From: Pterobdella sp. o SKG-2022
Taxonomy: Eukaryota; Annelida; Clitellata; Hirudinida; Piscicolidae
Direction: 5' to 3'
Length of the DNA stretch: 64,000 nucleotides
Assembly: GCA_964035795.1 (NCBI GenBank)
Contig: OZ038326.1
Coordinates: forward strand, 7,877,729-7,941,728
Shown piece by piece: positions 10,300 through 22,599 of this stretch. Under the pieces are notes generated by a model. That model was not told the origin of the DNA. It searched no databases and saw nothing but the letters and a program-made list of their open reading frames with translations. Every line of letters starts with the position of its first letter. The first letter of the stretch is position 1. The translations under genes were made by a program, and so were the position numbers.

Positions 10300-11690
10300 T
10301 TCTATTTTGGCTTTTTGTATACTTTTTGACCTTAAATTGTAGCCTGTTTTTATTGGTGGTTGTGATTTTTGGGTTCATATGTTTATGCAATTTAATGTAT
10401 TTTTTTGGAAGGCTTTATTTGCGGGTTGTTTTGAATTAGAACTGCATTTGCATGTTTTGGCAATTAATTTTTCAATTATCATGGAGTTCAAGTTTTTAAA
10501 AAATTTCTTTTTATGAAAAACTTCAAAAATTTATCAAAAATTAAATTAAATTTATAAAATAAATTGAAATGTTAAATTACTTTCCCTTTTTAAAATTTTT
10601 CAAATAGAGCTTTTTACAAGAAATTAACATCGAAACAAAATGGACATTGGTAATTGAAATTGTAAAAACATTTGAAATTTTAAAGCTGCAAATTTTCTGT
10701 GTATATTTATTTATTCAGAAAAATTCTCAAAATTCTAAGATTCTAATAATTTTAACTTAGTTATAAAAGAATTGACATTGAAAAAAAAATTGCATCAAAA
10801 TATTCATTTTTTATTTTATTCCACGAAACTTTTTGTAAGATGGACTCACATTATCAAGTGGAGGTACAAAGGTAAGGACGGTACTGACTTCCATGGAAAC
10901 GTTGTCAACATTTAAATATCTTCCGCTCAATTGATGACAAATAGAACTACTAGTTTTTAATGAAGCCTATACTAGTAGGCGTATGTTGCATGGAAGCCCT
11001 AATGTCCTTGACAGGAAATTTCATAAAATTAAATTTATCAGATAAATACAATCAATCCAACACTCACGAATAATGTCATAAAAAAGATCCAGATCATCAA
11101 GAGACTATTTTGATGACAACCAATGTTTTATACTTGATCCATGGGAGATTGTATTTTTTATTACAAACAACTTAAAACAACAAGAGATTTTTTTTTGATA
11201 TGGGACACAGAAGAAACAAAATCGTAACCAGACTTCATTTTCATCAGAAAGAGTGGAAACATTTTTTAATAAAGAGCAGTTCTTTTGAGAGCATTGGTTC
11301 TGACCTTTGAGTCATTATTGCTCAATTCAAACTTAGTTCTTTGAATGGTTATAAGCCCTGGCACTGGTCTGACGTCGGCATTTTTCACCTGCCAAAGAAC
11401 TGCCAGCTAAGATGTCTAAGGAATTGAGCAAGTTTTTAATAAATTTAACTCACAATAATATTATAACTCAAACACGGTTAGATCTACTACTTAGGAACAG
11501 TCAAAATATTTTCAACCTGAAAGAAGTACCGCAGCGCACGTTTTTGGATTATTGGTGTGAACTTTTAGCACCCGTTTTTTCGGTTTGTTTCTGTTACGAA
11601 TAGCTTTTCCTCTTTTGGAGTTTTTTTTCTCAATTTTTGTCTGTTTTAATTATTATTCCATTTTAGTTTCGATGTTTTTTTTGAATATTT
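10300..11690. other. Intergenic, AT-rich, no gene seen
   Basis: A stretch of better-balanced composition near 11340-11420 has no recognisable coding content. Confidence 0.4.
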
Positions 11691-13330
11691 TTTTGCTCTC
11701 GTGATTTGCTAATTAGTGTTTCCAAATTCTCATCTCTTCCTTTTCGGATCGTTTGGCGGCGCATTTCTTTTTTAATCTTGAATCTAATTTTTATAGTAAA
11801 TCATCATTTTTTACTTCTTTTTCCAATTCTACATCTTTCACTTACTTTTACCATCTCAAAACTAAATCTTCTAACCCATCTCATAACACTTCTAAACTTT
11901 ATAAACCTTCGTTCTTAACATAATATCCCTTAATAACAAATCTATTCATGTTTTTAATCTCCTTTCTGACTCCAACCTTGACTTTCTAGCTCTCAGTGAG
12001 ATCTGACATGAATCTGCTCCTTCTCCTTCTCTCATCTCTGCCTATCCTTTTTCCTATCTTTTCCTTGAACTTGCTCTTGCTCCTCAAAATTCTTTTTCTA
12101 TTTTTTCTTCCTAACTTCCCATTCTGATTTCAAAATTTTTTAAACTTTTTTTTTGACTTCTATTTTTTTTTTGATGTTGATAATTTTGTATCTGCTTTAG
12201 ACCCACTCCTTACTAATGCTTTTAGCACCCTTCTTTTCATCAATTTTTTTTCTTATCGTTTTTCTTCCTTCAAAGCTCTTTGGTTTATTGTAAATGCCTC
12301 ATAGCCAAACGTACCTTCCGCAAGCTTGAGCGTTCTTTTTGCTTTTTTCCTTCTTTTTCCACTCACCTACCAGCCTATTGCTCTTTTTTCTACCCCAAAC
12401 ACCTCACTTTTCTTATTTCTTTTTTTTGCTGAAAAAATAATAATTACAGTTTCCAAAAAATTTCTCTCCTTCTTTTTTCAAAAGTTTTATAATTTTCTTT
12501 TTAAAATAATTCTTTCTATTAGAAGAGATAAATTCCATCTCACCCACTCACAGTTTCTTTCCCTTCCTTTGTTTCTCTTCCTTAATTTTTACTCGTTATA
12601 TTCACAGACATGATGACCATTTTAAAATGTATATCCTCATTTTCCTGTTCTCTTGACCTAGTTCAATCAAAATTTCTCTTGATCTTTCCTCTTTTTTCTA
12701 TCACGTCATTCTCAAGCTTAAAAATCTTTTTCTTGTTCTTTCTAAATTTCCCACCTCTTGAACCATTATCATTGCCCCAATACTGAAAAAATCTTTTATC
12801 GCTTCTTCCATCATCTCTACTTCCTTATTTCTAAACTTATTTTTCTCAAAATTTTGAGAAAGTTATTAATCTCTAATTATATCACTTTCTCTTCTCCAAA
12901 AATTTTCTTCCTCCAACTCAATCTGGCTTTTAAGCATTTCAATCTACTGGAGCTTGTTTTGGAATTTTTTAAGAATGCTCTTCAGCATTGGACTCTGGTG
13001 AGCTCTCTTTTTTCTCGGTTTCTTTTTTTCCTTTGACACGGTAGACCAGTCACTTTTAATTTCAAATTTTGACTTTTTTTTGGTATTTCTGGCTCCTCTT
13101 TTTTATGGCTTACCTCTTATTTCTCTAACCGTTCTTTTACTGTTACTATCAGAAATTCTTTTTCCTCTTCTAAGTTTTTCACAGCGTTCCTCAAAGATCT
13201 GTTTTTGAGTTTTGTATTTTTATTCTTTTCAATTCTTCTTTTCCTTGTTTCCTTAAACCCTTTTTCTTCTAAAGTCAACTTTATGCTGACGATACCTATA
13301 TCTTCTCACCTTTCCATAAACTTTTCATAA
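11690..13330 (+). mobile_element. Decayed L2/CR1-like LINE, second copy with reverse-transcriptase remnants
   Basis: It starts with the same words as the copy at 7.1 kb (TCTCGTGATT..., then SNLDFLALSE and HESAPSPSLISAYP). It then skips much of the endonuclease domain and shows reverse-transcriptase remnants: a QSGF...STGACF word near 12920 (canonical QSGFR..HST), ALDSG near 12985, and QLYADDTYIFS near 13278, which is the YADD catalytic motif. Frames are broken throughout. The sense strand is again pyrimidine-rich. Confidence 0.75.
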
Positions 13331-13384
13331 ACTAATCAAGTCTCCGTTCCTATTTGCATTTTTTTGAAGTGACTTCATGCACCT

Positions 13385-14207
13385 TCAACTAAATTCTTCA
13401 AAAATCAGTTTGATGGACTTTAGTAGACCATTCGACAGAAAAAAAAATGCAAAAACACAAAGCTTGAGCAGCCCCAAATAATCTTACCAATGCCTTTTGA
13501 AAATTCCTTGATGGAGCCCTGAAGTACTTGCTTCTGATGGGGAGTGGTTCGAAGTTGTAGGGGTATCCTTCAAAGATATACTCTGGTCTCATCCACATCG
13601 AATACATTATGAAGATGGTCATAAAGGATATAAAAACTTTTTTAAAATTTCATTTTATTCTTAAGTCGAAGAAAAAGTTTTGAGCCTTGCAAATGAGTGC
13701 TTGTTGAAGAAATTTTGGCACATTACTCACAGCTTGATAACAGAGATTTATGCTTGCATGTCTGAAATGGGCCCATGTTTGTGAATGCTGATGTGAATTG
13801 GAGACTATTCGTTTTCATCGTTGATTTATGCATCTTTTTGTCAATTTCTAAATATGCTTCATAAAAAATACCTTTATCGGCATACTGATAAATGACAAAC
13901 TCTTTTATAAATCCCATCACGGTGGTGAGTGAGTTCGGGCTGAACAACGACTTAATTTTGTAAGTGACCACGCAAACTCGAAGTTAATATTGTCAATTTT
14001 ATTATAATGTTGATGGTTTTAAACCTTGAGGGTTCATATCGGTGGAACTAATGACACTGATTTTAAATTTTATTCTGTCATCGAAGATGTTTTCGGTAAA
14101 AGCAACTCTTTTTTTTCCTTGTTGATTTCACTTAACAGGTTTTGTATAAGATGGGTATGTTTGCTACAAACTTGTCTGAAACAACTCTTCATATTGGCAA
14201 GGATCTT
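13385..14207 (-). CDS. Unrecognised protein, 3' part of a multi-exon gene
   Basis: Five exons on the minus strand join with matching phases: 14207-14137, 14074-14025, 13976-13731, 13636-13488 and 13417-13385. Introns are 62, 48, 94 and 70 nt. Donors include GTGAGT and GTAAGA. The joined protein runs KILANMKSCFRQVCSK..., then VCVVTYKIKSLFSPNSL, KEFVIYQYADKGIFYEAYLE, a hydrophobic segment FFISFMTIFIMYSMWM, and EGYPYNFEPLPIRSKYFRAP, ending KLIFEEFS. About 180 residues are covered; the 5' end is not found. I do not recognise the family. The agreement of five phases with tiny introns makes a real gene likely. A membrane or membrane-associated product is inferred from the hydrophobic stretch only. 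Confidence 0.55.
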
Positions 14208-15558
14208 CTGAAGTGAAAAAATAATAAATTCAATGGGTTTACCCACAATCAATGCAAGTGTGTGATTGTCAAATAATATGTGAATGCAAAAACATTCAAG
14301 CAACAATTATAATTGTTTGGAATTATATTTATATATTCGTTTGTTTAACCATTTATTTATTTTTATTTTATGAATTTGTATAGCGAATATTTTTATATAG
14401 AAGTTATTGAAAGATATGAATAAATTAGTCTTTGTGTTTCGTTGTCTTACATAAAAAGCATCTACTTATGCAACGAAACCTTTTTGAAAGTGATACAACT
14501 CTTCCATGCATACAATTGAAGAAGCACAATACAGAGACTGCCGATGAGGACCTCACGAGACAACATCTGATTGGTTGATTAATTTCTTGATGGCTGAAAA
14601 TATTTTCGATTGTAATTTTTTTGAAAAACTATAAAAAAATGTTTTTATTACAAATAATTTTAATGCTTAATTTTTTATAAATTTGATCTCATATAGTTTA
14701 GTTGCAGGGAGGTTGAATAGGGGTTTCATGGCACCTTCTTCTTCAGGACTTACACATCCTACACTACACTCAATTATATGCTTTCACAACAAAAATTACA
14801 TAAATCAGTCTCAGATACATTAACCCTCTTTCTCAGCGCCCCTCCAATTACCTTTCATATGCCCGATCAACAATTCTCTCAGTCAAAGTTGATTCTTAGC
14901 CAGTATTTAACAATTTATTTTTTAGATTGAGTTCAACTAAGTTATCGATTTATATTTATATATTTTGAAATTTGACTTAGTAATTTAAATAAACTTTTCA
15001 AGTCTAAAGTTTTCAAAACAATTAAATTATCTTGAGGAACTTTGTCTGATCTATCATGAGTAAAAGGTTTGAAAAGGAATAGCTTTTGCAATGGCTCAAG
15101 ACGTGGTTTTCCAACTGACTTTTAAGAAGCAACAAGAATTCATATATTTTATTTAAAGGATGAAAACTGGGGGCTAATAATGATTTCATCAAATGTTAGA
15201 GTATAAATTTGAAATTTAAATTCTGTAATGTGTTCAAACAAAATAATGAAAGTTTCAGCTCATATAAACGAACCAAAACAACTAAAATTTATGAAGTGAC
15301 CATCCTAAATCATATCTACCAATTGCATCGATCCATCTTATGTAAGAATTCATTGGTCAATGGTGACGTCATCATAAATGGTTTTTCTTTCATGACGATT
15401 TATTGAAAGTACACATGATAAATAGTTCGAGAAGTTTATTGTGAAGTTTAGCATGTTGATAAGTAAGATTATATGTTGAATAGAACATTTTCACTGATGA
15501 CGTGCATCCAGCCTTAAATTCCCCGAAAGGTAATTTTTGATGGTTTAATGTTTTTGAA
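14208..15558. other. No gene resolved between two unrecognised minus-strand genes
   Basis: Upstream exons of the 13.4-14.2 kb gene are expected here or beyond, but I could not fix any. Minus-strand open sequence at 14208-14306 may belong to it. Confidence 0.3.
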
Positions 15559-15848
15559 TTAAAAAATGTTATAATCTGTTATGAAATTGCAGACTTTTGA
15601 GAATCGTGAGTCATGGAAAGTGGACATAAGCAGGTGATCTTTACAGATGCACGTTTGTTCTTCGTTGTTTCAGTTTCAATTGGGGAAAACTTACATTCTA
15701 AAAAGATTTTTGAGAAAAAACCATATGAACACGCTTGAAGTATTTTATATCTGGGTGCAATAAAAGTACATGGACGTTTTTGTGGATTTCCTCGTGTAAG
15801 AAAGTTAATGGTCTTTTGAATAGAAAGTTTTTCAACATCGCAATTAAC
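15559..15848 (-). CDS. Unrecognised protein, last two exons
   Basis: Two minus-strand exons, 15848-15695 and 15638-15559, are separated by a 56-nt intron with a consensus GTAAGT donor and an AG acceptor, and join in phase. The product fragment reads VNCDVEKLSIQKTINFLTRG, NPQKRPCTFIAPRYKILQAC, SYGFFSKIFLE, then YHLLMSTFHDSRFSKVCNF and ends DYNIF. The 5' exons are not identified; an AG acceptor precedes 15848. I do not recognise the family. It could be part of the same locus as the gene ending at 13385, though the in-frame stop argues for a separate 3' end. Confidence 0.4.
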
Positions 15849-16104
15849 CTTCAATAGGTATTAATAAATCGAAAAAGTCTTGTTATAAAATTTTGATTTA
15901 TTCAACTGTCAATTTTTCTGTGAAAGAATTATTATTATTATAATAAAACTTTGGCAGCTATTGGCGGTTTTAACGCAAAGTAAAGATGCATTCATTCTGA
16001 CTTCTAATTAAGTGTGAAGTATGAATTATATCCCAAAACTATCATCGTGATCGATAGAAAAAGTAATCCGCCATTTTGAAAATATTTTGAAACATTTACA
16101 GAAA

Positions 16105-18655
16105 CTGGCAGCAGTATTTTCATGTCAGCTCAAAGCAGAAGGCGAATGCATCCGCCAAACTGCACCGAAGTGTGAGTTCGCTAAAGGTCAAAAAACCGGA
16201 CCGTGGTCTCGAAAAGCTTTTGAATGGTCTACTACGCTCTGAACCGGTCCACTCTGAGGAATGCGGAGAGTCCACTCTAAGAAAACTCAATGCAGTCCTC
16301 AAGAGCCTCAATCCATCCAAGGCCCCCGAACCTGACATAATCCATCCCAAACTCCTTCACCACCTTGGTCCTATAGCCGTTAATACCTTATTACGAATCT
16401 GCAACCTATCCTGGTCGACAATGGAGATACCTCAAGTCTGAGGAGTAGCTGATGTCCACTCAATACTCAAAGCATGCAAGGACGCCCAGTGTCTTGATAG
16501 CTATCGGCCAACCTCTCTCACCTAGACGATGCGGAAAGTTATGGAGAGGCTAGTAACCAACCGATTGCGCTATTTTGCGGAATGTCATAATCTTTTACAC
16601 TTTTTCAAGCTGGGTTCCGTACCGGCCGTAGTACAGAGGACCAGCTTCTCCGACTTTCCCAATCTATCAGCGATGGTTTCCAGTGCGTACCAATGCAGCG
16701 TACGGTAATGGCTTTGATCGATTACTCTAGAGCATACGACAAGGTCTGGCGAGATGCGCTTTTTTTCAAAATGCAGCAAATGGGAGTCCCGACCAAGATG
16801 CTACGATGGGTCCAAGCTTGGCTTTCCAACAGACTCACATGGGTGACGTTCGACGGAGAAAAGAGCAAAACGGTCATTTTGAAGCAAGGCGTCCCACAGG
16901 GATCAGTTTTATCGCCACTTCTGTTCTTTTTCTATATTAATGACCTACCCAACGGCATCGCTCAATTCAACGTGAGCTTTTTCGCAGATGATGTAGCTGT
17001 TTGGAGTCAGTCCTCTGGTCTACAACAAGCAGAACAGAGCTTGCAAACTAACCTGAACCACATCGCGGAATTTAGCAAGCGGTGGAAGATGGAACTTTCT
17101 GTCCAGCAGTCAGAATGCTCCTTTTTCACCATCAGCACGTACGAAGCTAGCTGGCGTCCCAATTTGAAGCTAAGTGGCTACGCACTTAAGTATAATCTCA
17201 TCCCCCGGTTCTTGGTGTCACATATGATCCTCAGTTAACGTTTGCCTCCCATGCAGCGACTGTCGGCGGAAAGCTGCGGAGACAGGCTAGTGCTTTGAGA
17301 TGCCTTGCGACGACTGACTGGGGCTACGACAAACAAACATTACGGGCTACCTACATCGCGACAGGCAGATAAGCTGTTGAATATGCGGCGGCCACATGGC
17401 TACCGCGGGTGTCATCTTCAAGTATGGATAAGCTGGAGACGTGCCAATGATTTGCGAGACGAGGTATCACCAGACAAGTCAAAACCACACCAGTGGAGGC
17501 GATCCTTGCCAAGGTTAATCTTTCAAAAATTAACATGAGCCACACAACTCTGCGCCATAGCACTAGAAGTCTAAAAGGATTGCAAAGAAAAACCCGCGTC
17601 ATCAAATTGCTGAGCAGTCATCCTGTCAACGCACGAAAGCCCAGCTGGCAAATCAAGGCCGGGGTGGTATGGGAGTCAATTTTCGAAAATTCCAGTTCTG
17701 CCAAACAGCCAGAACTTCTCTCTCCATGGATGCAGATAGGTGAACATATCTTCGAGACTTTCGGCAGCAAGTCCGGGGACTCTGAAACCGACAAGAAGTG
17801 GGTATTGTAACGACTCGAGGAAGGCTGGAACGCCTTCGACCTGATTGTGTATATCGACGGATCAACAACGAGTGGGATCGGAACAGGTGATGATGGAATT
17901 GTCGTTACCACTGGCCAATCTAGTGACTCTCAAGTTCTCCGGTCTTTTGCCATTCCCACCGGAAAATGGTGTTCCTTTTATCAGGCGACAATAAAGGCGG
18001 TGGTTGAAGTATTTAAAACACAAAGTAATCCAGGCAGAAAAGCACGTTCAGAAAGCCCTAAGTGTCAGCGATAGCCAATCTGTCTTATTTCGCATTCAGG
18101 CAACGCACCCATTCCAAACGTGCAACGACAAGGACAAACACATCATCCTCAAAAAACATTCAACGCTGACAGCGCGGAGCTGCCAGGTGACCTTTACATG
18201 ATGCCCGGGCCATCTTGGCATCACCGGCAACGAGCTAGCAAATGCCCAGACAAAAGAAGGGGCTGACGCTAACCAAACGGACGTTGACCATCACTACACC
18301 ACAACCAAAACGATGATACGCAAAGTAACGAGAGGCGGGCCGGCGTCGCATGAACACACTCAGTAGATCTATAGTGATAGACGATCGAAGATCAACAAAA
18401 AAGAAAGCCAGCTGGGAACAAGAGATCAGGTGACGTTAGGCCGTCTTCGATTTGGTCACCATCCGAAACTTAGATATTGGCTGGCAAAAATCAACAAAGC
18501 AGTTGATACCATCTGTCGGAAATGCGGCCAAGACGATGAGACCGCTGAACACGGCTTCTACAAATGTCCTTGTATACAGCGGCCGCGTGCTGAACCACCT
18601 TTTCCCGACACAATGGCATTAAACCCTAAACTGACTCTGATGATATGAAAAAAAT
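16105..18655 (+). mobile_element. Non-LTR retrotransposon (RT + RNase H), inactive
   Basis: Plus-strand ORF2 remnant of a LINE of the RNase H-bearing kind (I/Jockey-related group). In order: NPSKAPEPDIIHPKLLHHLG (16310-16370), DSYRPTSLT (16495), an intact reverse-transcriptase core at 16693-17238 with DYSRAYDKVW, GVPQGSVLSPLLF and the catalytic FFADDVAVW. Then come the thumb and connection (PVEAILAKVNLSKI), an RNase H start VYIDGSTTSG near 17850, PGHLGITGNELANAQ near 18205, and a cysteine-rich tail ICRKCGQDDETAEHGFYKC near 18510. Frameshifts and stops break the frame several times (for example 16441 and 17238), so it is not active. GC content is clearly higher than the surroundings, consistent with a relatively recent insertion. 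Confidence 0.88.
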
Positions 18656-18959
18656 AGAAATCGATGTCAGACCTCTCAAAAATATCACAACCCCAACCCT
18701 TACTACACTAACTCGCCGACTCGCTTTCACTCATTGATCAACAACTATGCACAACACCAAAAGAGTCCATTTCGCCGAAGCCAATCTCTTCGAGATAGCC
18801 ATCCGACGAGACCAACAAAGTGTAATAGCCATGCAGAAATCCCTTAGAGAAGAACAGAATAACCCGAGAAAACAGATGGCAACAAAGAAAGTGAAGCAGA
18901 GAACAAAAAAGCAGGGATGGAGGAAAGAGATGTAGAAACCGTCAAAAATTGGGCTATGC
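18656..18959 (+). other. Spacer between two LINE copies
   Basis: Contains a short basic ORF (18747-18935, MHNTKRVHFAEANLFE...) with no recognised domain. It probably derives from the LINE's 3' end. Confidence 0.35.
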
Positions 18960-19700
18960 AATGATTGCAGAAAGGATAAAACTTTTTTGATCTAGTGCTC
19001 TACTCAAATGGATCAAAATGAGCGGTACCGCAAAAGGCGGAGGTGGAATCGTCGTTACCCCTGGTCCTCCCAGAGACCTTTCAGTTCACCGCTTTTTCGC
19101 CATTTCAACCGGCAGATGGTGCTTCTCTTTCCAGGCGAAGATCAAGGCTATAATGAAAGCGCTACAAGCTCTCGAGGCCACAAACCACGTCCATAAAGCC
19201 CGAATTGTCAGCGACAGTCTCTCCATCCTCCTCCACGTTCAGTCTGCGTACCCAGCAAACCTGTGCCAAGACAACGACGAACGGATTATATCAAATCCTC
19301 GCAACGCTTTCGGCGCGAAGCTGTCAGGTTATCTTTATCTAGTGCCCCAGTCACTGTGACATCATCGGGAACGAGGTAACAGACACCCAGACAAGAGTCG
19401 GAGCGGATCAACCCGATGAAGTCCACCATTATGACACGGTCAAAGCAGAAATCCGGCCCTCCACGAACGAAGCCAACGAATCTACGGAGATGGTGGGTCG
19501 AAAAGGAATCGTATGGCCGAGAGGAACCTGGAGAGAAGTGAACAGGTCACACTGATTCGTCTACGATCCGGTCATCACTCGCATCTGAAATACTGGCTGG
19601 CCAAAATCAACCGAGCTGCTGTCATCTATGACTGTCCTTGAATCTACCACCCTCCTTCGAAGCCCTTTCCCTCCACCGGACACGATGGCGAAAGATCCCC
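18960..19700 (+). mobile_element. Second RNase H/tail fragment of the same LINE family
   Basis: Begins with YSNGSKMSGTAKGGGGIVV, parallel to VYIDGSTTSGIGTGDDGIVV in the element upstream. It continues through FAISTGRWCFSFQAKIKA, RIVSDSLSILLHVQSAYPA, a broken HCDIIGNEVTDTQTR and the tail words LRSGHHSHLKYWLAKINRA near 19560-19615. It covers only the RNase H and tail region and follows the first copy by about 300 bp. That fits a separate 5'-truncated insertion or a partial tandem duplication. Confidence 0.8.
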
Positions 19701-20156
19701 TCACTACGCTACGCACTTGGAAGAAATGGACCTCCGCGCCAGATGTATTCTAACCATCCCCCTTATAAAAACAACCCGTCATCCCTTCTCGTTGCTCAAC
19801 AACAGCAGCAAAATTATTACAGGGGTAACCTTACAATGAATGACCGTTAACTGCTTACGGCAGTGTAGAAAAATGATTGATAAAAAATAGTCAAAAAATG
19901 ATATTTTTTCAATCGTAAACACAATTAGATTTATATTTTCATTAAAACAAGACTTTTCAAAAACGATTTGAATCAAACTCTTTTATTAACTAAATAACAC
20001 GAAGATTTTCGTAATCTGACTCAAACTATCAAGTATACAAACTCAAAGATGTTGCTCACTGCCATGGTAACATCATTTAATATAAATTTTAGATAGAAAA
20101 AGTACAATAAGGAAATGGAAGGTATAATGAAGGTATCTAACTGAAAAAACATCTCA

Positions 20157-21065
20157 ATGTTACTGAACAATATAGCCAATGACCTCATTTCTTACCAATA
20201 CTTCCTAGCTCGACATTTCAAAAACAATCCACAATATGAGTCTATGAAACCATATTGTAATCAACCAGGCTGTTTCTTTGCTAAAGCAGAAACTCATAAA
20301 GCTGACTCAATATACGACACCAAAAAAGAAAATTTAAAACTAAGGCCCACCTTAAGCCAAGTGAACACATGTTACTACAATGCAAGTCAGGTTCTAGCGG
20401 AATACCTCAAACCACTGGCGGAAAATGATTTCACACTTGAAAAAACTCAACTTTTTTCAAAAATATTGACAAGCATTCTTTCATTAATGCCAGAGGTGGA
20501 GGATGTAAGTTACGACGTGGAGTCTCTATTCACGAATGCACCAGTAGAAGACACTATTAAGTATATTTTTCATCAAATATATGTGAAAAAGAAAATTCGT
20601 CCATAGTGTAGAGAAAATATTTTTATCAAGCTGTTCAAAAAAGTCACGACGGAGAGTATATTTTCAGCCAATGGTCGTCTTTACAAACAAATTGATGGAG
20701 TCACAATGGGAGATCCTTCATCCGCCGTCTTTTCGGGATGCTTCCTCAATGATATGGAAGAAAAACTGGTGCTTTCTTCTTCTCAAGCACTATACATCAG
20801 ATATGATGATCAATATGTTAGAAGAAAAAAGAATGAGAAGGATGATCTTTTCGAAGCTCTCAACGCATTTCACCCAAACATCAAATTAACTGTTGAAGTC
20901 AATCCATGAAAATTTCTGGGTTCTCATTTATTGAGAAATAAAGCTGGTATAGTTGATTTAGAAAATGCGGAGCTATTTGCAAGTTTGAAAAGTAGTCCAA
21001 AACACATGTACTGGGCGACATACCTATCGGCTTTATTAACCGGCCATGCGCTGGAAGTATACTAA
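20157..21065 (+). mobile_element. Penelope-like element, reverse-transcriptase fragment
   Basis: Plus-strand RT of the Penelope-like type. KLRPTLSQVNTCYYNASQVL corresponds to the family's RPIVS...YN...LA segment, followed by VSYDVESLFTNAPVEDTI, the conserved SFDVxSLFTNVP motif A. After a stop at 20604, frames continue with KQIDGVTMGDPSSAVFSGCF (motif B region) near 20690 and YIRYDDQYV (YxDD-like active site) near 20797. Then come KFLGSHLL near 20908 and SSPKHMYWATY near 20995. Internal stops and a frameshift show it is a dead fragment. No GIY-YIG end is attached. Confidence 0.82.
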
Positions 21066-22082
21066 CGTTTGTCTGAGACAGAGGCATGTGTTTATACTGC
21101 CCTCGAAGGTAGACTTCTGCCTCTGCGTCTGTGGATAGTCTACCGCAAGCAGTTGTTTTTTCTGTCACAGCCTGGGTGACAGTAGCTTCTACAGATCTTG
21201 ACTTCCATGATGCAAAGCAGTGTTTCAGCGGAAGAGTCTTTTCAGAGAAGTACCAACGGTGAGGCACATAGTCCGAGTTAGTAAGAAACGGTGGAGATTT
21301 TCAACTGAAATGAATGTTCAAGTCGGTACAAAAAAGGGCATCCTGCCGTTAAAAAACTAGCCAAAACCATGAAAACAACTTCAAATCTACTCATAGGCGG
21401 TGCTGTCACAAATAGTGGGAACAGTGACACTATAACCAATGGTAAGGTGTCATTAATCAAAAAACCAAAAAAATGCAGACATAAAAACTAAGACCAATAA
21501 TACTTCTAAATACATTCAGGTAAATACTATCAACTACAATACTTAATCGAATAACACCAAAAAGAGATGAGTTTTTATCACCGTCACAAACAACATACCG
21601 AAAAGGAAGAAGTGTCTGAAATAGTTGTGCTACAGACTCTTCTTAGCTAGGTGTTAAACATCTACCAAGGCCTATAAGCAATACAAGACTATTCAACAAC
21701 TCAGTTGAACAAAACTAAAAAAGTTGTTAGAACACGTAATATAATGAAGCTTCAGCAAAGTCATGCTTGAAATTTTGTCTGCAACAACTGGTCGTAAAAG
21801 CCAAGAATAAAGAGTTTCAGAGAAAGACCAAGAGACACACTGTTGACAGCTTTTATAATCGTGATCATTGCCATTACCTTTGAAACAACTGATTCACAAA
21901 TGAACCATATTGTTATCGACGTTTATTATCCGAGAAATCTTTACATTTTTTATACTTTTTCATTTATAAAAAAATTTTGATTCAAAAGTTTGGCAACATC
22001 GAGACGAAAGAGCCGACAATCCGACTAAATAAAAAACAATATCAGCAAATAACTTACTTTCATCTGAAAAACTCTTAGCTCT
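21066..22082. other. No gene seen between retroelement fragments
   Basis: Open stretches on either strand are short and unconvincing. Probably debris of neighbouring elements. Confidence 0.35.
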
Positions 22083-22445
22083 TACTGGAAGAACAAGAGG
22101 GCTGCAGAGTAGGTTCATTTGAAAGTAAGGATTGACTACTAATAAATCGGCTGGTCACAGAAATCACAAAGAAAAAAAGCGCTCTACCCCAGGCGTGGAT
22201 AGATTATAAAAAAGCTTTCGACAGTGTACTACACTCATGGATTTTGGAAGTCATGAAGATGTACGGAATTCCCCCACGGATTGTTGAATTCATCATGCAC
22301 ACCATGCCACAATGGAGAATAAACCTAGGACTGAGACACATGAAGGGAAATATGAAAATTGCTGGAATTTTGCAAAGATATTTGTTGTCACCTCTTCTTT
22401 TCTTCATGAGACGAGAATGCACATCGATATTTCAGTTCCAACTGA
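22083..22445 (+). mobile_element. Fragment of restriction-like-endonuclease LINE, RT part
   Basis: Plus-strand frames give EEQEGCRVGSFESKD, then QAWIDYKKAFDSVLHSWILE, MYGIPPRIVEFIMHTMPQWR and a frame-shifted LLSPLLFFM. The same words occur in order in the minus-strand element at 25.3-27.4 kb (EEQKGCRRKS, GWIDYQKAFDMLPHSWII, SLSPLLFVI). Only the finger-palm part of the RT is left. Confidence 0.78.
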
Positions 22446-22599
22446 TTTAAACATAGTTTCAAAACATGCGATATCTTCGAATAAAAATATCAAAGTGTTG
22501 AGGCATAAAAACAAAATTAGTTGCAATATTTGTAGAGGCAAAAAATGTACTGTGTTCAATATGTATAAAAATAATTATAATAATAATAAAAAATAATGA

